NCBI RefSeq assembly: GCF_900112795.1
Contig: NZ_FONA01000018.1
Span: forward strand, 1 to 64,000
Direction: 5' to 3'
Source of the DNA: Thermophagus xiamenensis
GTDB taxonomy: Bacteria > Bacteroidota > Bacteroidia > Bacteroidales > Marinilabiliaceae
DNA: 64,000 nucleotides
Both the position numbers and the translations under genes were made by a program. The number at the start of each line of letters is the position of its first letter. Within the stretch, counting starts at the first letter, position 1. Shown one piece after another: positions 1 to 8,700 of the stretch. The notes under the pieces were generated by a model. The model was not told the origin of the DNA, made no database searches, and was given only the letters and a program-made list of their open reading frames with translations.

Positions 1-52
1 GCCTGTTAGCGCCGATGGTACTGCGTAAAAGCGGGAGAGTAGGTCGCCGCCG
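1..52 (+). rRNA. 5S ribosomal RNA, 3' end only
   Basis: The window opens inside a 5S rRNA. The segment GCGCCGATGGTACTG followed by GGGAGAGTAGGTCGCCGCC is the conserved 3' third of bacterial 5S rRNA (loop E region and the closing strand of helix I). The 5' part lies upstream of the window, so this is the tail of an rRNA operon read on the plus strand. The 3' end is placed by pairing expectation and may be off by a base or two. A strong terminator follows 17 bases later. Confidence 0.9.
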
Positions 53-69
53 ACTTTAAAAGAAAATAG

Positions 70-106
70 AGCTCCGATTCATGAAAATGAGTCGGAGCTT
101 TTTTTT
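70..106 (+). terminator. Rho-independent terminator of the rRNA operon
   Basis: A 13-bp stem (70-82 with 87-99, one G-U wobble) closes a GAAA tetraloop at 83-86 and runs directly into eight T residues. This is a textbook intrinsic terminator placed just after the 5S rRNA. Confidence 0.93.
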
Positions 107-124
107 GTGACCGTAACAAGGCAA

Positions 125-150
125 AAACGCAAAGACGCAGAGGCGCAGAG
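125..150. repeat. Short heptamer-type repeat (CGCAAAG/CGCAGAG)
   Basis: Three successive seven-base units of the form CGCAAAG, ACGCAGA, GGCGCAG follow the rRNA terminator. Seven-base tandem repeats of this general kind are known in intergenic DNA of other bacteria, notably cyanobacterial STRR sequences. No gene overlaps it. The copy is short and degenerate. Confidence 0.55.
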
Positions 151-223
151 TTGAAATAGGTGAGAATTGCCCTGTTGTATTATATTGAGAAGAAATAAAA
201 GAACCGGCAGAAAAGATTTAAAG

Positions 224-372
224 CTGCCTCGATGCGACACAATTGCCTGCATAAAGGTGACTCACTCGCTTGCATAGAGGCGACACAGTCACCTGCTTCG
301 ATGCGATTCAATCACCTGCCCCGATGCGACACAGTCGCCTGCCTCGATGTGACACAGTCGCATGTTTCGGTG
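224..372. repeat. 23-bp tandem repeat array, six copies plus a partial
   Basis: Six full units start at 224, 247, 270, 293, 316 and 339, an exact 23-bp period, followed by a partial unit to 372. A typical unit reads CTGCCTCGATGCGACACAGTC plus two bases. Units differ by several substitutions but never by length. Each contains a small inverted repeat, GCGAC-ACA-GTCGC in the fifth unit, kept by a G-U wobble in the sixth. A short open frame crosses the array but is periodic like the DNA and is not a convincing gene. Confidence 0.9.
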
Positions 373-726
373 TTCCATTGTAGGAAACTTAATTATATAA
401 TAGTAAATAATAAAAAGTTATTTTTGCTTTTAAATTAAATGATGGTGTAGGCCACTAATACTTTTGGTTTTTATGAAGAAAAGGACTATAATCAATAATC
501 ATCTGGAATAGTGTTTATTATTCGGCCAATATTGTTTCTTAATAATGAAGGGAATTCACTGTTAGAGTTGAAAATATTAAATGGTGAGGTGTTGATTGAA
601 TTATATAGGAATTAGAGTTCTGGAAAAGGAATCTTGAAATAAGTAAAATTTGACGGACATCCACATTAGGATTTTGTGTGCTAAAAATATGGTTGATAAA
701 TGTTTTTATTTTGGTAAAGAAGAATT
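373..726. other. AT-rich intergenic leader of the DMT permease gene
   Basis: No gene, tRNA or clear hairpin is visible. The stretch presumably holds the promoter of the permease gene at 727, but I find no exact TAnnTTTG box with a -33 partner. Confidence 0.4.
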
Positions 727-1641
727 ATGAGTCAATCTTCAAAAGGTCTATTTTATGCTACAATTACTGCCCTGTTATGGGGTGTTTTAGCCATAGTATT
801 AAAAGTTTCATTAAACTATTTCGATTCTTATACAATAGTATGGTGGCGGTTCACTATGGCGTTTACTTTTTTGATAGCTTATTTTGGTATAAAGAGCCGC
901 CGCCAATTGTTAATATTAAAAAAACCTCCGTTATTATTGCTTTTAGCTGGATTATTGTTAGGGGTAAACTACATTGGTTTTATGCAGGGTGTTCATTATG
1001 CCGGACCTGCCGTAACACAGGTTATGATACAAATTGGTCCAATAATGCTTGCACTAACAGGCTTTTTGATATTTAAAGAGCAATTGACGCGGCTTAGAGC
1101 CATTGGATTTTTTTTGGCGCTGATTGGCTTTATTTTTTTTTATTACCAACAACTACAAACCATTGTAAGTGATGTTGACTTATTAAACGAAGGTGTTATT
1201 TGGGTATTAACAGGTGCTTTGGCGTGGACTGCCTATGCCATATTAAACAAAATTCTGGTTCGACATATTTCTTCCGGACAAATTAACTTAATTCTGTATG
1301 GTGTTCCTGCTCTTCTTTTTTTACCATTTGCCAATTTTTCCTCTTTATTAGAAATTGAATCGATATGGGAGGTTGTATTGTTATTGTTTTTGGGTGGTAA
1401 CACTTTGGTTGCTTACGGTTCTCTATCGTTGGCCTTGAAGTATGCCGATGCCAATAAGGTAAGTATGGTAATTACCATAAATCCGGTAATCACCTTTATT
1501 TTGATGGAAGTGCTTTTATGGAACCAGGTTACTTGGTTTACTGCTCCTCCGGTTCAGGCAATGTCGTATGTGGGTGCAGCAATGGTTCTTGTTGGGGCAA
1601 TGCTGGCTATTGGTGCCATTGACCGTAAAAAGAAAAAATAA
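727..1641 (+). CDS. DMT-superfamily permease (EamA family)
   Basis: The 304-residue product is very hydrophobic, with about ten predicted membrane helices arranged as two EamA-like halves (roughly residues 6-139 and 153-295), the usual architecture and length of drug/metabolite transporter superfamily exporters. The early segment ATITALLWGVLAIVLK and the second-half GNTLVAYGSLSLAL match the typical start of EamA repeats. The protein ends in a basic RKKKK tail, consistent with a cytoplasmic C terminus. The ATG at 727 sits after a purine-rich AAGAAGAA stretch. It is a single-gene unit between the rRNA tail and the sensor kinase. The substrate cannot be predicted; family members export amino acids, metabolites or drugs. 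Confidence 0.88.
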   Translation: MSQSSKGLFYATITALLWGVLAIVLKVSLNYFDSYTIVWWRFTMAFTFLIAYFGIKSRRQLLILKKPPLLLLLAGLLLGVNYIGFMQGVHYAGPAVTQVMIQIGPIMLALTGFLIFKEQLTRLRAIGFFLALIGFIFFYYQQLQTIVSDVDLLNEGVIWVLTGALAWTAYAILNKILVRHISSGQINLILYGVPALLFLPFANFSSLLEIESIWEVVLLLFLGGNTLVAYGSLSLALKYADANKVSMVITINPVITFILMEVLLWNQVTWFTAPPVQAMSYVGAAMVLVGAMLAIGAIDRKKKK

Positions 1642-2112
1642 TTTTTGCTGTTGAGTGGTTGTTTTACTGATAAACAATAATCAAACAGATTTTAGCTTGG
1701 ACGTAAGGTTTGTGGTAAATAAGAAAAACATAACTAACGTTTTTTAAGATATTAAGTTTATCGTTGAACTTCTTGAATACAGTATTATAACCTAAAAGTC
1801 AAAAAATCGTAAAAAATAATAATTGCAAAAGTCGCCTTAAGCCAAAGAATGAGAAAGACAAAAGACGTTAATCTTGAATAGGGTGGATGTGGAAAGGTGA
1901 AATGGGCGGACTATTCATTAACAATTAGTGGATGGTAGTTTAGGGTTTCCCCATTTTTAGTAATTACAACCCTGTTGGTTGTAGATATTAATTTATGCAT
2001 AAAATCACCAGAGAGAAGGTGAGTATTTTAGGTGTGCATTGCTTTTTTAACAAAAAATCATAAATTAGGTAGTTAGAATGAGGCAGATAGAATTATTCTA
2101 AATACTCAATTA
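1642..2112. other. Intergenic region with one perfect hairpin
   Basis: About 470 bases separate the permease from the sensor kinase. The only structure I can support is a perfect 7-bp inverted repeat TACAACC-CTGTT-GGTTGTA at 1965-1983. It lacks a following T-run, so it is not an obvious terminator and could be an operator or an RNA hairpin. No ORF of interest lies here. Confidence 0.5.
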
Positions 2113-5100
2113 ATGTTATCCATTATTCGATATATTGATTATGTTTTTGCATTTCTTGCAATTGCTTTAATAGTTGTTTTGTTTTTCCAAATAAAAGAAG
2201 ACAAATCAAAAAGTACTTCTGATGGCTTATCTGAAAATTTAATTCCCCAGTGGCTTAACCGGCGGTTTACAATTATTATTCTTTCATTAATTATTTTGAT
2301 TGGTGGGTGGGTGATCTCGGGTGAAGTATCACGCCGACAGGAGGTTTATATGCAGGATGTTTTCATGAACCGGTCAAGGGATTTGTTAACCTTTTTTCCT
2401 TCCGAATATATAGAACAGCTAACATTTTCCAACGAAGACAAAGAGACGGTCTATTTTAAGATCGTTTCGGATTTATTAAACAATTATACTTACCATACAG
2501 GAATTACACATATTTACACATTGAAAAAGCGGGGCGCCAACTACTATTTAGGGCCGATGAGCCTTTTGCCTGATGGTAGTACCTATTTTGAGCCGGGAAG
2601 CAAATATCATTACAACGTACAACTGTTAGATAGGGTAGTCTCAACCTGTACCATTCAATTTGCAAATATAAATGAGGATGGTTTCGGGGAAAATGTAACC
2701 TATTATATTCCTTTGTTTGATAAATACAAAAAAGAGGTTTTATCAATTATAGGTGTTAGTATTTCTGCTCGATTATGGAAGTCTAATTTATTTCGTGTGA
2801 AACTGATTCCTTTAGCTCTTACTTTGTTTTTGCTGATTATAGTATTCATTAATGCCAGATGGTTACGAAAAAGGAAGAAAAAATCAGAAAGGCCATTTTA
2901 CAAAGAAATATTTCATTATAGAGAAGGTGTCTTAATTTTATTATCTGGTCTTATAATTTCTTTATTTATAGCTTTTGTTTCTTATCAAAATGGTTTTCGA
3001 TACCATCGTACGGTTTTTTCACAACAGGCCCATGCACATGGAACTGCTATATCAGAATCGATAAAAACCATTCATATTGCATTACAAGGTTTGGCCCGGT
3101 TATTTGAAGTGAGTGAGAGGGTTACAAACGAGGAATTCATTCATTATATCGAAGAAACCATAAGCTATCCATTTGTTGATGCTGTAGGGTGGGCCAAACA
3201 TATCAGGGATAACCATTATGAGCTGGAATATATTTATTCGCCAAAAGCAATAGTATCCGGAGTGGATTTTTTTACTATAGAGAGAGACTCTTTAAAGCTG
3301 CAACCTGTTTGGGAGACTCTTAACAGTGAGTGTGTCACCGTTGTTCATGGTCGTTTTAACGATAACCGGGAGAGGGTAAATTTGTTTTTACAAACAAAGG
3401 ATAATAGCCTGAATATTAACGGGCTTGTGTTTTTTGCTGTAGATTTTACAAAGCTTATTAATAATGTTTTTGCGGAAAATGCAGGGAATGATACCTATTT
3501 CCAGGTTTCACTAATACCGGCAGATAGACAGGAAGGAAAAAGGTGTGATGATGATAAATTGTTTTTTCTGCCACTATTCAGGAATAAAGATGCATATTGC
3601 TATGGGTATTATGGTTTCTTTTTTGGTGAGATGTATAGAATTTTAGTAACCCCTTTGTCTGCGTATTACAAAGTATATGGCAATAAAACTTTTTTTTCGG
3701 TTTTGATTTTAGGATTATTGGTAAGTATTGTAGTATCAGTCATTTTCTTCATCCTTATAAATAGAAGATATCTTTTAGAGAAACAAATCGATAAATTTTC
3801 TGCCAAACTTCGAGAAAGTCAGAGCCGATTTATGTCTCTTTTCTCACATATGTTGGAAGGAGTTGCCTTTTACAAAGCCACCATTGATCGGGATGGAAAT
3901 CCTGATAAGTTTATAATTCAGGATGTTAATAAATCATTTGAAACATTAACAACCCTTTCTTATGATAAAGTTGTTGGTAAAGATGCACAAAAAGTATTAG
4001 GTTGGTCAAAGTACATACAATATTTTAAAAAGGTAGTTAAGCAGAAAGAATCAGTGATTTTTGATGTTTATTTTGAACCGGCCAATAAATTTATGAAAAT
4101 ATCTGCTGCCCCATGGGGCGATAAAGGGTTTGCCACCTTTTTTTCAGATATTACCAAGCAAGTAATAGCCGAGAAAAAACTTAAGAAAAGTGAAGAACGG
4201 TATCGCCTAATATCTGAAAATGCCGGTGATCTTATTGCCATTTACAATATTCGGTCTAATCGAATTAGTTATATCAGTCCTTCGGTAAAAAAAATATCTG
4301 GTTATTCATATTATGAGGTGGTTGGAAAAAAATTGGAAGAAGTCATTTCTAAGAAATCTTTCGATGAGATAAAAGATCGAATAGCCAAAAGGATAGAACG
4401 TTTTGAAGGAGGGGAAGATTCTGAGAGGGTTAAAAATATTTTGTTGGAGATTAAAACTAAATCAGGTGGTTCGGTGCCGGTAGAAGTGGTTACAACATTG
4501 TTAACCGATAAAGAACAAAAAGTTATTTCTATTTTAGGAGTAGGCAGGGATATAAGAGATCGTCTTAAAGCGGAAGAGGCTCTTAGAAAAAGTGAAAAAA
4601 AATTCAGGTTGTTGGTCGAAAACCAAAATGATTTGGTGGTTAAAGTGGATAAGGATGGTTTTTTGATTTATGTAAGCCCCTCTTATTGCAAATTGTTTGG
4701 AAAATCAGAATCGGAGTTGTTAAATAAGGCGTTTCTTCCATTAGTCCATCCCGAAGATAGAGAGAAGACTAAAGAAGGCATGAAAAAATTATTGAATCCG
4801 CCATATCAGGTAACAATAGAGCAACGTGCGAAGACAGTAAATGGATGGAGATGGATTTCGTGGAATGATACTGCTGTTTTTGATAAGTCAGGGCATTTAA
4901 AAGAGATTATTGGTATAGGGCGAGATATCACTGAGCAAAAGGAGGCCGAAATAGCCCTTCAGAAAAGTAGGGAATTGTTAAAACGTCAGAATGAAGAATA
5001 TGCTGCCTTAAATGAAGAATATATGGCAATGAACGAAGAATTGTCGAAGATCAATGATGAACTTAGCGCTGCCATTGAGAAAGCGGAAGAAAGTGAAAAG

Positions 5101-5778
5101 TTAAAAACGGCCTTTTTGCAAAATATGTCTCATGAGATCAGGACTCCATTAAATGCAATTATTGGCTTTTCAGAGATGTTGGGGATGGATCATCTTACTG
5201 ATTCAGAAAGAAAGGAGTTTATAACTATTATTGTAAATAGTGGCCGTCAGTTGCTCGACTTAGTAAACGATATATTGACTTTATCAGCCATTGAAACCAA
5301 TCAGGATAAGGTAAACCTTTCTTTGGTGAATTTGAACCATTTGCTTAAGGAATTATTTACCATCTTTAAATCAAAAGCCGAAGAAAAAGGGATCGAACTT
5401 AAAATGGCCAAAAGTGCTTCCGATGAAGATGTGAGCATAGAGACCGATGAACTGAAATTGAGGCAAATTTTTGTTAATTTGCTGGGTAATGCTATAAAGT
5501 TTACATCACATGGAAGTGTTGAGTTTGGTTATGAATTGGAAAGGGAGGATGAAATTTTATGTTATGTTAAAGATACAGGAATAGGAATACCCCAAGAAAT
5601 TCAAAATCGAATATTCGATCGATTTGTACAAGCCGACAAAAGCACAAAGTCAACATATGGGGGTACCGGGCTAGGCCTCGCCATATGTAAAGGTCATGTA
5701 GAAATGCTGGGTGGGAAAATTTGGCTTAAATCTACCTATGGAAAAGGTTCTGTTTTTTATTTCACTCTTCATCGTTAG
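2113..5778 (+). CDS. Membrane sensor histidine kinase with two extracellular sensor regions and three PAS domains
   Basis: A 1221-residue kinase. Order of parts: membrane helices near residues 8-25 and 52-70; an extracellular region of about 160 residues with a CACHE-like look; helices near 232-250 and 272-292; a second extracellular CHASE-like domain (about 300-520); a helix near 528-548; three PAS domains starting near 569, 692 and 826; a short coiled coil rich in NEEY/NEEL; HisKA with phospho-acceptor His1007 in SHEIRTPLNAIIGF; and HATPase with N box NAIKFT (about 1125), DTGIGIP (about 1153) and GTGLGLAI (about 1184). There is no receiver or HPt domain and no response regulator next to it, so it is an orphan kinase whose partner must be elsewhere. 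Its last 17 bases overlap, tail to tail, the end of the next gene on the minus strand. Confidence 0.9.
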   Translation: MLSIIRYIDYVFAFLAIALIVVLFFQIKEDKSKSTSDGLSENLIPQWLNRRFTIIILSLIILIGGWVISGEVSRRQEVYMQDVFMNRSRDLLTFFPSEYIEQLTFSNEDKETVYFKIVSDLLNNYTYHTGITHIYTLKKRGANYYLGPMSLLPDGSTYFEPGSKYHYNVQLLDRVVSTCTIQFANINEDGFGENVTYYIPLFDKYKKEVLSIIGVSISARLWKSNLFRVKLIPLALTLFLLIIVFINARWLRKRKKKSERPFYKEIFHYREGVLILLSGLIISLFIAFVSYQNGFRYHRTVFSQQAHAHGTAISESIKTIHIALQGLARLFEVSERVTNEEFIHYIEETISYPFVDAVGWAKHIRDNHYELEYIYSPKAIVSGVDFFTIERDSLKLQPVWETLNSECVTVVHGRFNDNRERVNLFLQTKDNSLNINGLVFFAVDFTKLINNVFAENAGNDTYFQVSLIPADRQEGKRCDDDKLFFLPLFRNKDAYCYGYYGFFFGEMYRILVTPLSAYYKVYGNKTFFSVLILGLLVSIVVSVIFFILINRRYLLEKQIDKFSAKLRESQSRFMSLFSHMLEGVAFYKATIDRDGNPDKFIIQDVNKSFETLTTLSYDKVVGKDAQKVLGWSKYIQYFKKVVKQKESVIFDVYFEPANKFMKISAAPWGDKGFATFFSDITKQVIAEKKLKKSEERYRLISENAGDLIAIYNIRSNRISYISPSVKKISGYSYYEVVGKKLEEVISKKSFDEIKDRIAKRIERFEGGEDSERVKNILLEIKTKSGGSVPVEVVTTLLTDKEQKVISILGVGRDIRDRLKAEEALRKSEKKFRLLVENQNDLVVKVDKDGFLIYVSPSYCKLFGKSESELLNKAFLPLVHPEDREKTKEGMKKLLNPPYQVTIEQRAKTVNGWRWISWNDTAVFDKSGHLKEIIGIGRDITEQKEAEIALQKSRELLKRQNEEYAALNEEYMAMNEELSKINDELSAAIEKAEESEKLKTAFLQNMSHEIRTPLNAIIGFSEMLGMDHLTDSERKEFITIIVNSGRQLLDLVNDILTLSAIETNQDKVNLSLVNLNHLLKELFTIFKSKAEEKGIELKMAKSASDEDVSIETDELKLRQIFVNLLGNAIKFTSHGSVEFGYELEREDEILCYVKDTGIGIPQEIQNRIFDRFVQADKSTKSTYGGTGLGLAICKGHVEMLGGKIWLKSTYGKGSVFYFTLHR

Positions 5779-8700
5779 TTGATTCATCTTGATTGATCAG
5801 CTCTTCTTGATTGCTGTTATTCACATCTTGATTAAAAAAGTCCATGAATTTTTTTAGTCGGTTATTGTTTCCAAGTTGGAAGATATAATTGTCTTGTCCC
5901 AATCCGGTTTTCATTTTACGTTGTTCTATATCCAGCGCTTGAATGGCCGAATTAAATTCTTTGGATGATGATAATACCATCATTTTTTCGTTATTGTAGC
6001 TAAAGAAAAACCAGTTATTGTCATCTGCCTGAATGTGGATTTCGAAAGAATTTCCTCCTCTGCTTCTTTTGATTAAGGCTTTTACATCAACTTCTTTAGC
6101 AATTCCATGATTTTCTATCCAGGCCAGAGTGGCTTTCCCATTGGTAAAATAAGAGCGTGCCGGAGTATCCCATTCAAATTTTATGTCGGAAAAACAGAGC
6201 GTATGTTGCAGATCAGGTGACAGAGCCTCAGAAAGGTCGGATGCCGGCTTTAAATGTTCGACAATTTTTTGGGCGCTATTTGAATTGGTCCATTCTCTTA
6301 ATCTTTTTTCCAACGTTAATTTATCGATCTGAGCATCGGGCGCCTTTGATTGGAGGATAATGTCAACCATTGTTTGAATGCTATTGGGGTCGAGCATGAA
6401 ATTAGCACCAAATAAGGCCTCAAAATCTACCTTATTGTTGTTTCTGTCGTGCCGAATAACGCCGGAGCTATGTAATGTTACCTGTTCTAAGTCAAGGGCA
6501 GTATTTATGATCCCCGTCCCGGAAACGATGCATCCTTTACTGTCGAAACGTAAAATATTGCCGGCCGAATCGGGATAAGCCAACTTTTCTTTTTCTGCGA
6601 TTTCGAAACTGTTTAAATTCTCGTTATATCTCAGATAGCCATGAGAATCAAATACAGTAGAATTATTTATCCCATTTGTTTTTTCCAGGAAGGTGCTATA
6701 CAGGTAAGTAGAGTCGAGTTGCAGAAAAAAATGGTGGCTCAGTTTTTCCATATCCGTATTAACGGGTTTTTCTTCAATGGGAATTTGGATGTCATTGGGG
6801 TTAATTTTTGCTGTAAATCGGATATAGTCCTGTGGACCCAATTGATGACATGAATGTAATAGTTGTGTGCCACCGTCAAAGGTTAGAAGGGGATCTTTGG
6901 CATTTAATTCCACATCACCCTTAAAGGCAAAGTGTCGGTTAAAAGTAATATCGTCCGGTACAGTTCCTTGGGCAATAGTTGTCTGGTTTTTATCGTCGAA
7001 GGTAATGTTACTAAAGGTTATGGTGTAAGTTTTGTTATCTCCGTTAACAAAATCATATTCTCCCGAACCTTTATAACTGTATTTCCCTTCAATGGATACT
7101 TGTGCATTTTTAAATTGGTGAGGTGAATCATTAATTAAAATGATGGTTGAGTCGAGTGGTTCCATTTCTGCATTTTGATGGATACGAATGGTTCCGTCAT
7201 TAAGAAGAATGTCGGCATCAGCAACATTAATATGGGATACTTCCTTTGCAACAATGGTTTTATTTTGTACGTCGTAAACAGCTATAGGGGCAATAAAGTC
7301 GAGAGAATCCTGACGTCGGTGTACCGAGACAAAGCGATTGCCTTCGGAGCCACTGGCACCCATCACAATTTCATTGTTATCCATGTTCCAGGTAAAGGCA
7401 TTGATATAAGCAATGTATTTGTTATCGGTAAATTCAACAATGTTGGCTAAATCCCGGGACTGGAATTGTCCAATTCTTTTTTCAAAATCGAGATGAGCTT
7501 TAAGGTCATTGGTTTTGAAAGATATCCCGTCCACGTTTTGGCCGCCAACGAGGTGGAAATCGGCACTGTCGGCCATTAATGCGTGATGTGTTAGATCCAT
7601 TTTCTCTGAAATAAGATTGGCGGTAGGCATTAAAATTTTACCACTAGCTTCCAGTCCGTTTGGAGAATAGACGAGACTACCTTCTAACGCAGTTTCTTCG
7701 TTAAAAAGAATAAATTGTTTGTCGGTTTGTTTGGCGAGTAGTTGGTCTTCGAAGGGGAGGAATTTAATAGATATATTTTTCCCCTGCACATCGGGTAATT
7801 CAATGCCGGTAGTTTGAGGTTCAATGGAAAAGGATTGTGCAATACCCGTTGTTTGGTCGGGCAGAAAAGTGAAAGCTTCCGAATCGGCAACTGTATTTCC
7901 GTAACGTAGGCTTCCTTTTCCTATAAGTCCCTGGTTACTTAAATCAATGATATTTGTGAAAGTGGCTTTATTTTGATATATGGGATAGCCTTGGGGAGGT
8001 GATTGTTTCACAAAACCTAAAGAGAAATCCTTGCGCACGCGGAGTTGATCTTGTATATCAGGAAAGATATTGCTTTTAAGAGTCCCGTTGAATACGATGT
8101 TTCTTTTGTTTAGTTCGTTGAGACTGTCAATCTCAAACGGTTGAATTTCAAAGTGGAAATTTTCTTTTGTATACGCCCCGTTTTGAATGTCGGGTCGATC
8201 ATAATAGACATAAGATTTTTTGTTGCTGACCAGTACCGGGAACTTGGGATAATGAACCAACCCTGATTTATTGTTGGCTGTATCAATTTGGAGGTAACCG
8301 GATAATTTGGCAATGGTATTGTCGATGGGGCGAAGAACAGGTCGGCCGTACTGATCAATTTGATCTGTTCCAATATTCATACGCATGGAATCGATAGTTG
8401 TTAAATCAATCCGGAAGTCATCGTATGAGAAAAAGAAACCATCACCGAAGAGTTCGATCATCCCTGCAATGATTTTGCCGTTAAAACTGAAATTTCGGTT
8501 GTATTTAAGTGTAACTTCCTGGTTATCCGGAATAAAACTTACATTTTGACGATCGCTGATAGAGATGTTATTGACGCCTTTAAGTGCCAAATCATAATTT
8601 TTCAGGTCAAATCGGGCATTGGGAATATTTTTGGGGGTTATGGAATTAAAACGAATGACGTCATGGTCTTTTTTCCCCATTCGAAAGAGGATATAGTCAT

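Noticed and set aside
232-438. A 68-codon open frame across the 23-bp array
   Set aside because: Its amino acid sequence is periodic only because the DNA is; it has no ribosome-binding site and continues into AT-rich DNA.
678-1076. A 132-codon frame overlapping the DMT permease
   Set aside because: It is a shadow of the permease gene in another frame, and the permease frame has clear membrane-helix and EamA structure.
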